A DNA stretch of 64,000 nt from assembly GCF_900112045.1 (NCBI RefSeq), contig NZ_FOJW01000004.1, forward strand, positions 186,001 to 250,000. The letters are read 5' to 3'. Shown here piece after piece: positions 1-7,393 of the stretch. Position numbers and translations under genes: made by a program. The notes beneath the pieces were generated by a model. The model ran no database searches. It was given only the letters and a program-made list of their open reading frames with translations, and had not been told where the DNA came from. The DNA is from Lentibacillus halodurans. Lineage in GTDB: Bacteria > Bacillota > Bacilli > Bacillales > Amphibacillaceae. Each line of letters opens with the position of its first letter. Position 1 is the stretch's first letter.

Positions 1-130
1 ATACTGGAACAGCTATTGTAAAAGATGTCAGAACTAAGGTGAGTGAAGATTTTAATTTTCCGCATGTAATCGCTATGATAACTTGTTTGATAATAGACAG
101 ACGATCAATGATTATGATTACCACGGAGAG

Positions 131-230
131 AATCAACAGAAGAGCGTGAAAATCTGCAGAAGAAAGAAAGAATCAACAGAAGAGAGCGAAAATCAACAGA
201 AGAGCATGAGAATTAGCAGGTCAGCTGAGT
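131..230. repeat. 20-bp tandem repeat, four good copies plus a decayed fifth
   Basis: Units begin at 131, 151, 171, 191 and 211, exactly 20 bp apart. The unit core is AATCAACAGAAGAG followed by six variable bases. Copies 1, 3 and 4 keep the core exactly, copy 2 has substitutions, and copy 5 is strongly diverged. No spacers of the length or uniqueness of a CRISPR array are present. Confidence 0.85.
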
Positions 231-371
231 CGTCAGCACATGCGGAGCCAACCCAAAATAAAGTGAAACGTCATTCAGCGGAGCTATTATGACGCACAGT
301 GTACTGGCGAATTTAGTCTGCCGAGCAGTATTCTTTCTGGAGTAGTGGTCTTGATGCCCGTTATATGCAGG

Positions 372-401
372 AAAAAGGGAGCAGCCATAGAATGCTGCTC
401 C
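372..401 (-). terminator. Rho-independent terminator of the yhaQ-yhaP transcript
   Basis: Read on the minus strand, GGAGCAGC (394-401) pairs perfectly with GCTGCTCC (378-385) around an 8-nt loop, followed by CTTTTT (372-377). It lies about 15 bp after the yhaP stop codon. Confidence 0.85.
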
Positions 402-416
402 ACCTTCCATGCTCCA

Positions 417-1667
417 TCATGCTCTGATCCATTTCCAAATCTCAGCCGGTGTGGCATTTTTCCCGTACATGAGGATGCCGGTCTTGAATATTTTTCCGGC
501 AAGCTTCATCAAAATCCAGATGCTTACAACCAGAATGCCCAGTGAAATGATGATTTCAGTCCATGGCCATTCCTCCATCACTGTCAGCCGCAACAGCAAT
601 ACACCCGGTGTTGTAAATGGTATATAGGTGCCGATCTGCGCGATCACTCCGCTTGGCTCGTTGAAGACCGGACTGAAAAATATAAACGGTAAAAACGGCA
701 GCATCATGACCATGCCCTGGAAGTTTCCGGCTGATGACATATCTGCCATCGTTGCGCCGACACCAACAAACAGTGCGGCAAACAGGAAGTACCCAAGGAT
801 GGCGATGACAACCAGCAGAATAGATTCAGGTACAAACAAGTATTCTAAAATCGGTTCATCCAATTTCCAGACGGCAATGGGTATGGCAAAAGCAAGAAAT
901 ACACCAGCCTGAATCATGCCAAGTCCAAAATACCCGATAATTTTCCCCTGCATCAATTCGCCGGGTGTTACTGATGATAAGATGATTTCGGCAATTTTAT
1001 CCTTTTTTTCATTAGAAGCACTCTGGAAAATATACATCCCGGAAACGACGATGGACAGCAGGACAATACCGGCAAAAGCCGCGGGAATTAGTCGTTGGAC
1101 TGGATCTTCGCCGAATAATCCACCGCTTTCAGAGGTTTCCGCTGATTCATCAGCCGCAGCCAATTCCTCAGATGTGGTTTCCTCGAACTGAATGGTCATG
1201 GAAACAGCTGCAAGTTCTTCATCCGATAATCCAAGCTGCTGCATTTGCAACGTTTTTACGGGATTGGACAATGTCTGCACTTGATTCATGAAGCCAGGCC
1301 CGACTTCCTCACTTGTGTATACCGGAATGACTCCATCATTCAAGGCACGTTTATCCAGGAATATATAAGCGGTATTATCACTGGATTCCAGCTCATTTTC
1401 CACATTTTCTTCACTCACGTCTGTCGTCTGCATTTCCCAGTCCAACTCAGACGCTTCCACGGTATCTTCTAGACTGTCAAAAATCCCGAGCTGATCCTGG
1501 ACAAAAACCTGTGTTGTTCCACCGCCATTGTCAGAATCACCAAAAAGACTTCCGAAAAAAATGAATCCTAAAAACAGAACAGGCGTTAAAAACAGTCCGA
1601 TTAAAAACGATTTATTTTTCATATTGCTTTTGATTTCCCATTTGGCAACTTTTAAGGCATTACGCAT
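417..1667 (-). CDS. yhaP: ABC-2 type transporter permease, YhaP/NatB family
   Basis: Membrane subunit of an ABC-2 exporter related to the NatAB sodium exporter and Bacillus subtilis YhaP, which is of nearly the same length. One membrane helix near the N-terminus (about residues 20-40) is followed by a large acidic extracytoplasmic loop (about 45-190). Five or six hydrophobic helices fill the C-terminal half (about 195-395). I take ATG at 1667 (416 residues): AGAAGG stands 8 nt upstream, while the upstream GTG at 1676 has no room for a ribosome site. The gene overlaps the end of yhaQ by 8 bp, which implies translational coupling with its ATPase. Family is clear; the substrate is not shown by sequence. 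Confidence 0.9.
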   Translation of the reverse strand: MRNALKVAKWEIKSNMKNKSFLIGLFLTPVLFLGFIFFGSLFGDSDNGGGTTQVFVQDQLGIFDSLEDTVEASELDWEMQTTDVSEENVENELESSDNTAYIFLDKRALNDGVIPVYTSEEVGPGFMNQVQTLSNPVKTLQMQQLGLSDEELAAVSMTIQFEETTSEELAAADESAETSESGGLFGEDPVQRLIPAAFAGIVLLSIVVSGMYIFQSASNEKKDKIAEIILSSVTPGELMQGKIIGYFGLGMIQAGVFLAFAIPIAVWKLDEPILEYLFVPESILLVVIAILGYFLFAALFVGVGATMADMSSAGNFQGMVMMLPFLPFIFFSPVFNEPSGVIAQIGTYIPFTTPGVLLLRLTVMEEWPWTEIIISLGILVVSIWILMKLAGKIFKTGILMYGKNATPAEIWKWIRA

Positions 1668-2586
1668 AGGCGGCACCTTCTTTCTGTGCTAAATTTTGAT
1701 CCGTTGCGATATCGATAAAAATTTCGTGCAATGATATGCGGTCAATCGATAATTCCTGAACAGACAGGCTCTCTGGCAAATGTTTCAACCAGCTGACTGG
1801 ATGCACATCTCTGGCCAAATAAAGGACAGATGTATCCTCATCTTGCTTGATCCGTTCAACATCCGGCAGATTTTCAAGCACATGCGGATCATTTTTACCA
1901 CGTATCGTGCATTTAAAATTGGCATATTTCTCTTTGACATCATCCATATCACCATAAATAACGCGTTTGCCGTTGTGCATCATGAACAGCCGATCACACA
2001 TTTCCTCCACCAGGTTCATCTGATGCGAGGATAACAGAATGGCTGTGCCGTTTTCTGCCAGGCTGCGTATTTCCGTTTTGAACAATTCCTGACTGACCGG
2101 GTCCAGGCCGGAAAAAGGCTCATCCAGAATCAGCAGTTCCGGTTCATGAATGATGGATGAAATGAACTGCACTTTTTGACCCATCCCTTTGGACAGCTCC
2201 TCAACTGAGCTGTTTTCCTGTCCTTCAAGGTCAAATTTTTTCAAATAACTGAGTGCACGCTCTCTGGCTTTTTTCAGCGGATAATCCTTGAGCTCGGCTA
2301 AGTAAAGCAGGATATCCATTACTTTCACGTTTTTATACAACCCGCGTTCTTCCGGCAAATAGCCGATTTTATGGCGTGGTATCTCGTTGTGTCCCCGGAA
2401 GGCGATTGATCCCTTGTCTGGGTACATGATCCCCATAATGTTGCGTATCGTCGTTGATTTCCCCGCACCATTCGGGCCCAGTATCGCCATAATTTCACCT
2501 TTCCGGACGTCAAATGAAATATCACGAATGGCTTGCTTATCTTTAAATGACTTTTCTAATGTTTCGACTGTAAGCATCGTTTCCAT
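1660..2586 (-). CDS. yhaQ: ABC transporter ATPase, YhaQ/NatA family
   Basis: Cytoplasmic ATPase partner of YhaP, 308 residues. Walker A GPNGAGKST lies near residue 38, a signature-like LSKGMGQKVQF near 135, Walker B LLILDEPFSGLD near 155, and the switch histidine in LLSSHQM. The C-terminal ~90 residues after the ATPase core are typical of NatA-type subunits (DUF4162-like). The ribosome site AGAGGTGA precedes ATG 2586. It starts 14 bp after the M23-family gene, so the three genes 3506-417 are probably one transcript. Confidence 0.93.
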   Translation of the reverse strand: METMLTVETLEKSFKDKQAIRDISFDVRKGEIMAILGPNGAGKSTTIRNIMGIMYPDKGSIAFRGHNEIPRHKIGYLPEERGLYKNVKVMDILLYLAELKDYPLKKARERALSYLKKFDLEGQENSSVEELSKGMGQKVQFISSIIHEPELLILDEPFSGLDPVSQELFKTEIRSLAENGTAILLSSHQMNLVEEMCDRLFMMHNGKRVIYGDMDDVKEKYANFKCTIRGKNDPHVLENLPDVERIKQDEDTSVLYLARDVHPVSWLKHLPESLSVQELSIDRISLHEIFIDIATDQNLAQKEGAAYA

Positions 2587-2600
2587 ATGTGTTCACCTCT

Positions 2601-3506
2601 CTAATTGGAACGAATCAAATCATTCCGTGTTAAAAACGCTTCATCAAATTCAATTGGTATACCAACACCATCTTTTTCTGCATGGATGTGCAGATGTGGC
2701 TCTGATGTGTTGCCGGAATTCCCGACAGCACCAATCTGTTTCCCTTCCTGAATCGCGTCGCCTTCATCAGCAGTGACACTGTCTTGCTGCATATGTGCGA
2801 TGTAGACAACTGCTTCTGTCCCTTCACAGTTGAGTCCGACATAGTTTCCGAATGCGTGATCAGCGTCCATCTCAGGTGGTGTCAAGTCCGGCAGCCCATC
2901 CTGCATTTCCACGACTTCCCCTGAGCACGGTGCGTAAAGGGTGTCCCCGTGAATCGCATATTGATCAAGGTCTTTCGGGTACAGCCCATTCGCCCGAAAG
3001 CCAAACGAATTTAAAGCAAGGATGTCAATGGCATATTGCTGCGGCTCATAGGCGTTATGATAATTGAGCTGTGTGGAACTGCCACCATGTCCGACATAAT
3101 AGGTGCCGTTCTGTAAAGGAAAAGCAAGATCCACTGCGTCATCATTCGTTGTATAGCCGCTGAAAACATTGAGATTGTACATTCCGAAGATCATGAACAA
3201 GACAATATAGAAGCCCCGTGAAATCTTTTGACGAGTATTCATTGGTGTTCGAAACGGCAGGTCTTTTGTCTTTTTCCAGGAAAAATAGATGGCTGGAATT
3301 AGTAATACGGGCCATAGGTATTTGAAATAATACCCCGTCCAGTCCCATCTGCCGGAAAGAAACATCCAAATGATAAATGTGATGGTAAATAATAGCATGA
3401 TCATCCAGTCAAGCTTGTTTTTTGATTTAGCCCTCCACAGTTCAAAGATAAAAAGGGCGGGTAAAACAAACTGGACGACCATCACCTGAAGAATAAGTAC
3501 AATCAA
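2601..3506 (-). CDS. Membrane-anchored M23 (LytM-type) metallopeptidase
   Basis: 301 residues. Three or four hydrophobic helices fill residues 1-130, followed by an extracytoplasmic M23 domain. Zinc-site candidates are the His and Asp of NYHNAYEPQQYAID and the HxH of SEPHLHIHAEKDG near residue 270. In the family such domains cut peptide cross-links of cell wall or act as inactive scaffolds; here the metal ligands look complete. The start is TTG at 3506, after GGGGAGG, and it overlaps the TGA of the broken ATPase gene upstream by 4 bp (TTGA). That junction suggests the gene was once translationally coupled to an ABC ATPase and now relies on a decayed leader. The specific role is unknown. Confidence 0.82.
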   Translation of the reverse strand: MIVLILQVMVVQFVLPALFIFELWRAKSKNKLDWMIMLLFTITFIIWMFLSGRWDWTGYYFKYLWPVLLIPAIYFSWKKTKDLPFRTPMNTRQKISRGFYIVLFMIFGMYNLNVFSGYTTNDDAVDLAFPLQNGTYYVGHGGSSTQLNYHNAYEPQQYAIDILALNSFGFRANGLYPKDLDQYAIHGDTLYAPCSGEVVEMQDGLPDLTPPEMDADHAFGNYVGLNCEGTEAVVYIAHMQQDSVTADEGDAIQEGKQIGAVGNSGNTSEPHLHIHAEKDGVGIPIEFDEAFLTRNDLIRSN

Positions 3507-4330
3507 ACAACCTCCCCTTCCATGATGGCTGCTTCAGCAGGTATGACAGAATTTCTTTCAGATCCAAAACCGCTTGGTGGGCGATGGAACAAATGGCTTT
3601 CACTGAAAAAAGCTTCTGTCTCATTAAGGTGATCAGATATGGTGGACTGGTATGCCCTTGCTATTTCGCCCGGTACCGCATCTTCAGGAAGGTCGGATGA
3701 CATCCAATATTTCCGGTACCGCTGCAGCAGCTTCTCTTTTTCAAATGTCCCGATTTGTTTCCCGTTATGTAATACGCATAAGTAGTCGGCAAGTTTCATA
3801 ATATCTGCAACTTGATGGCTTGTCATTACAATCGTGCGATCACCCTGATACCCTGATTCATCCAATCAGTTAAAAGATCCATGAGCACTCGCATGGATGG
3901 GACATCCATGAATGAGGTCGGTTTGTTCAGAATCAGAAGCGGCGCATTTCGCAGTATGGTCAAGGCCAGACTGATCTTTTGCTGCATACCGTTTGATAGT
4001 TTACCATACTTCTCGTTTAAGGGAAGATAGAACTTGCTGGTGATTTCCGCAAATTGTGCGCCGTCCCAGTCCGTACATCGGAACGATTTATTTTTCGCAG
4101 ATCCTCACCCGCATATGAATTATACCCGATTGATGATTGGGGCCCAATAGGCAACCTTGTTTTTCCAAGATTCGTCGTATGAATTAGCTGGCGTATCAAA
4201 AATGTCGATGATCCGTTGTCCAGGGCCGCCAAATGCATCATCAGTTTTAACAGCGTACTTTTCCCCGAACCATTCGTACCGATAAGTGCTGTTATCGTCG
4301 CCGGTCAACATGATGACGGGCGGGAGAACG
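3503..4330 (-). pseudogene. Decayed ABC transporter ATPase gene (YtrB-like)
   Basis: Pieces of one ABC ATPase lie in different frames. Walker A (IGTNGSGKSTLLKL, about 4285-4245), the signature block LSNGMQQKISLALTIL, a Walker B that reads LLILNKPTS instead of LLILDEPTS, and an intact C-terminal part (3503-3850) with the switch histidine in MTSHQVADI. An 8-bp tandem duplication, ACCCTGAT at 3842-3849 and 3850-3857, breaks the frame between Walker B and the H-loop; removing one copy restores a continuous reading through TDWMNQGDRTIVMTSHQ. A second frameshift lies between Walker A and the signature. Both catalytic Walker B acids are replaced (D to N, E to K, G-to-A type changes). YtrB kinship is judged from the C-terminal sequence and is less certain than the pseudogene call. 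Confidence 0.85.
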
Positions 4331-4791
4331 CACATATTTACGTTTGTTTTATTAATCTGAAAATCTTGTGGTTTGAATCAGGCGGCATGAAAAACGAATA
4401 CAAGGGCCGGTGCGACATAACGATTGTCGAGAAACTCATTAAACGACATACCCATAGCTAAACTAAAGATTAAAATTGATATTGGAATATTTCATATGAA
4501 TGCTTTCATTTCAAAGGTTGCCAGCCGGGGAGATAACCCGGCTGTACAAGGCTGGTGGGCTGCCTTTCTTGTAGTAGTTGCACCGCCGAATACGGGTTTG
4601 GTCAATATCATCGTCATTTGTTGCGGCACAAACGTAAAGACCGTGAGCTGTGTCCGCTTAAATACAAAAAGCTGACCTTTCGATTCATTTTGGGAGATCA
4701 GCTTTGTTCGTGTATCAGCGAATTATCGAAATTTATCGGCTTAAAAGATTCATCTCAATTGTTTAATATGACACTTGCCTTTTCAATAATT
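4331..4791 (-). pseudogene. Probable remnant of a membrane-protein gene upstream of the broken ATPase
   Basis: On the minus strand about 4490-4387 encode a hydrophobic stretch (IPISILIFSLAMG, then VAPALVFVFHAA) ending at a stop, with an in-frame TGA a few codons upstream of it. It looks like a piece of an ABC permease or other membrane gene decaying together with the ATPase. I do not recognise the family. Two inverted repeats lie here: AGCCGGG/CCCGGCT (4523-4529/4537-4543), and AAAGCTGA with TCAGCTTT around a long loop (about 4668-4703). No intact gene is seen. Confidence 0.45.
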
Positions 4792-5169
4792 CTATCTCGA
4801 AACATAATCAGCCAGCACACGCTGTACTTTATAAATATTCAATTGCTTGTTGAATGTCTTCTGTATGGGTTCTACACTTCCGGATATCCAAATTTTCAAC
4901 TCAGCTTCTAAATCAAATGTGCCTGCAGTCTCAACGGAAAAATGGGTGATGCCTTTATACGGAATCGAATGATATGATATCTTTTTTCCAGTAACGCCCT
5001 GCTTATCGACGAAAATCAGCCGTCTGTTTGTAAATACCATCAAATCACGGATAAGCTTGTAGGCATGTTCCACATTTTCAGATGGTGATAATAGTTCACT
5101 GAGTTCTTTTTCCACTTCTTGTGCACTGGCTTCTGACGCATTCCCCATCATGCCATCAAAAATACCCAC
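4792..5169 (-). CDS. Bacterial PH-domain protein (bPH_1/DUF1696, YozO/YvbH-type)
   Basis: 125-residue cytoplasmic protein made of one bacterial pleckstrin-homology-like domain, with the family hallmarks VFTNRRLIFVDKQG and a following KKISYHSIPYKGI strand pair. Members form ring oligomers; their cellular role is poorly known. I place the start at GTG 5169 (GIFDGMMGNASE), the usual family beginning, with GGAG about 9 nt upstream. TTG at 5184 would add five residues and overlap the ribosome site. It is a single gene, divergent from sodC. Confidence 0.85.
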   Translation of the reverse strand: MGIFDGMMGNASEASAQEVEKELSELLSPSENVEHAYKLIRDLMVFTNRRLIFVDKQGVTGKKISYHSIPYKGITHFSVETAGTFDLEAELKIWISGSVEPIQKTFNKQLNIYKVQRVLADYVSR

Positions 5170-5293
5170 GTCATCACTCTCCAATAATTATTTTCTTTAT
5201 GGTATCAAACGCGTCAATGAATGTATAAGTTTTCCAATACTGCACAGACTAAAACAAGAAAATATATCCATCAATCGAAAGGAGAATGCCCGA

Positions 5294-5887
5294 ATGAGAA
5301 AGTGGATACTATTCTCCGGGCTGGTATTGTCCATGTTATTGAGTGCCTGTACAGATACAGAAGATGACATGGAAGAAACCCGGGACCATGGTTCCGAGAG
5401 TGGTATCGAAACCATGAGCAATTTGAGTGAAGACACGGACAAACTGGAGATAACGATGTATAATAAGGATAAGGAAAAGGTCGGTACAGCTACGTTCAGA
5501 TCGGTTTACACCGGCTTGAATGTTACACTGGATGCCTCTAATCTTCCGCCTGGTACACACGGGTTCCATATTCATGAAAATGGAATCTGTGAGGCGCCGG
5601 ACTTTGAATCAGCAGGCAGTCATTATAATTCGACCGATGCAAAACATGGTTTTGATCATTCGGAAGGTCCGCATGCTGGGGACTTACCCAATATTGAAGT
5701 TGACCAGGACGGAAACGTTGTTGCCGATGTAACAGCTGACATGGTGACACTGAAGAAGGGTCAAGAAAACTCATTGCTGAAACAAGGCGGAACAGCACTG
5801 GTGATTCATTCAGAAGCGGATGACTATAAATCACAGCCGTCAGGGGATGCTGGTAATCGGATTGCATGTGGCGTTATCAGTGAATAG
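5294..5887 (+). CDS. sodC: Cu/Zn superoxide dismutase-like lipoprotein
   Basis: 197 residues. Lipoprotein signal peptide with lipobox LSAC (Cys near residue 19), an acidic linker, then a Cu/Zn-SOD beta-barrel. Metal ligands are visible: GFHIHENG supplies two His, followed by HYN, KHGFDHSEGPHAGDLPN with the zinc-site His and Asp, and LVIHSEADDY. The cysteine pair ENGIC and IACGVI matches the structural disulphide. B. subtilis YojM has the same layout but has lost a copper ligand; here the ligand set looks complete, so activity is plausible. The enzyme would face the cell surface and remove superoxide. Start ATG 5294 follows AAAGGAG; longer readings begin without a ribosome site. Confidence 0.92.
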   Translation: MRKWILFSGLVLSMLLSACTDTEDDMEETRDHGSESGIETMSNLSEDTDKLEITMYNKDKEKVGTATFRSVYTGLNVTLDASNLPPGTHGFHIHENGICEAPDFESAGSHYNSTDAKHGFDHSEGPHAGDLPNIEVDQDGNVVADVTADMVTLKKGQENSLLKQGGTALVIHSEADDYKSQPSGDAGNRIACGVISE

Positions 5888-5902
5888 ATTGGTTGGGGCT
5901 GC

Positions 5903-5968
5903 AAAAGACCCGGGTGACTGCCCGGGCTTTACGTTTTGCTGAAAAATGCCATTCTTAAGGCATTTTTT
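5903..5968 (+). terminator. Two successive hairpins ending sodC
   Basis: The first hairpin is AAAGACCCGGG with CCCGGGCTTT (5905-5930). The second, AAAAATGCC with GGCATTTTT (5942-5950/5959-5967), ends in a T-run and is a classic bidirectional terminator. Confidence 0.8.
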
Positions 5969-6122
5969 GTTACCTTCGTTTCAACCTTCATTGAAGCACC
6001 AGTCCAAAATTCCTCACTTGTTCCCATTCCATATTCTGCTTAACTCATGTATACTATATTTCGAGAGTCTAAGTAACGTTTAGTATCATACTTCTTTGTT
6101 GGAAAAAGGGGGCAGAAATACA

Positions 6123-7316
6123 ATGACGACCGGACTGCAAACACAAACACTACCTGCCCGCGATAAAATCTGGACAAAGGATTTTATATTTATCTGCATG
6201 GCTAATTTCTTTATTTTTCTTGGCTTTCAAATGACACTGCCGACATTGCCGCTGTTCGTGGAAAAGCTCGGCGGGAGTGATCAGCAAATTGGCCTCATCG
6301 TTGGCATATTTACATTTTCAGCGTTGCTGTTTAGACCGTATGCGGGACATGCCCTGGAATCTAAAGGTCGCGCCTTTGTTTATATGACTGGTTTGGCGAT
6401 TTTTGTGCTGTCAGTCGGTTCATACGCATTCGTTTCTGCTATCGCTTTACTATTTATGATGCGAGTAGTACAGGGAATTGGCTGGGGCTTATCAACAACA
6501 GCTACAGGTACAATCGCAACAGATCTCATTCCGCCCAAACGCCGTGGTGAGGGGATGGGCTACTTTGGTCTGTCCGGAAATCTGGCACTCGCATTCGGCC
6601 CTTCACTGGGGCTGACACTGGCTGGACGTATTTCATTTGCATCCTTGTTCCTGATATGTGCCGTACTGGGGCTGACAGCTTTTATCTTGTCTTCACGCAT
6701 TCGCTATAAAAAAGTGGAGAAACTGGAACATCAATCAACGACTGTTAAATTTGATATATTTGAAAAAAACGCTATACAGCCGTCTATTTTATTGTTTTTT
6801 GTCACCGTCACGTTCGGGGGGATCGCTTCTTTCCTGCCGCTTTACGCCGAAGAAAGCAACATAGCCGGTATTGAGTTTTACTTTCTTGTTTATGCTGTGT
6901 TTCTGATGATTTCCCGGACGTTTTCCGGCAAAATTTATGACCGGAAAGGACATCTGTATGTTTTTCCGCCGGGCACTGCCCTGATTTTTTGTGCCATGCT
7001 GCTGCTATCATGGCTGCCAAGTACGGTAGTTATGCTGATTGCAGCTGCACTATACGGACTCGGTTTCGGCTCTGTCCAGCCGGCGCTTCAGGCCTGGGCC
7101 GTTAACAATGCACCCGAAAATCGGAAAGGGATGGCCAATGCCACATTTTTCTCCTGCTTCGATATGGGAGTTGGCATCGGAGCCATGTCATTCGGGGCGA
7201 TTGCTTCAATGATGGGCTATCACATGATTTATTTGACAGCGGCAGGATCGGTGTTGTTTTCCATTATTCTGTATCTTTATTTATATGTGAAAGCAAGAGC
7301 CCAAGCAGCTGGTTGA
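6123..7316 (+). CDS. Major facilitator superfamily efflux transporter
   Basis: 397 residues with 12 predicted membrane helices and the drug/H+ antiporter layout. N-half helices start near residue 20. A motif-A-like loop after helix 2 is weak (FRPYAGHALESKGRAF), and a second one, YDRKGHLYVF, follows helix 8. GPSLG resembles motif C of exporters. I start at ATG 6123 after AAAAAGGGGG; TTG 6096 lacks a ribosome site. It is monocistronic with a hairpin over its stop codon. It resembles YwoG/YfkF-type Bacillus MFS proteins; the substrate cannot be inferred. Confidence 0.87.
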   Translation: MTTGLQTQTLPARDKIWTKDFIFICMANFFIFLGFQMTLPTLPLFVEKLGGSDQQIGLIVGIFTFSALLFRPYAGHALESKGRAFVYMTGLAIFVLSVGSYAFVSAIALLFMMRVVQGIGWGLSTTATGTIATDLIPPKRRGEGMGYFGLSGNLALAFGPSLGLTLAGRISFASLFLICAVLGLTAFILSSRIRYKKVEKLEHQSTTVKFDIFEKNAIQPSILLFFVTVTFGGIASFLPLYAEESNIAGIEFYFLVYAVFLMISRTFSGKIYDRKGHLYVFPPGTALIFCAMLLLSWLPSTVVMLIAAALYGLGFGSVQPALQAWAVNNAPENRKGMANATFFSCFDMGVGIGAMSFGAIASMMGYHMIYLTAAGSVLFSIILYLYLYVKARAQAAG

Positions 7317-7328
7317 TGCTGCTTGGGC
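7299..7328. terminator. Hairpin spanning the MFS stop codon, between convergent genes
   Basis: GCCCAAGCAGC (7299-7309) and GCTGCTTGGGC (7318-7328) form a perfect 11-bp stem with an 8-nt loop. The stop codon of the MFS gene (7314-7316) lies inside the loop. No T-run follows, so it may act as a weak terminator or as a 3'-end stabiliser for either strand. Confidence 0.6.
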
Positions 7329-7393
7329 ATGACATTGGGGTGGTTCTGGTACGGATATCCGGATTCTTTCATAATAAGGATAACGAAGGATTG

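Larger units (their letters stand above)
1..416. other. Intergenic stretch with tandem repeats and yhaP terminator
   Basis: No convincing complete gene. A reading frame open from base 3 to a stop at 147-149 could be the tail of a gene outside the window, but I do not recognise it. The tandem repeat at 131-230 and the terminator at 372-401 are listed separately. A 69-codon frame across the repeats is most likely a by-product of the repetition. Confidence 0.6.

Noticed and set aside
131-230. Short direct repeats suggesting a CRISPR array
   Set aside because: Units are head-to-tail at 20 bp with only six variable bases; no 25-40-bp unique spacers and no cas genes.
83-292. 69-codon open frame over the repeat
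   Set aside because: Its composition is imposed by the 20-bp repeat, the frame shifts between units, and no ribosome site precedes it.
4424-4911. Plus-strand open frames over the pseudogene region and the PH-domain gene
   Set aside because: They lie opposite a recognised gene or its decayed neighbours and lack ribosome sites.
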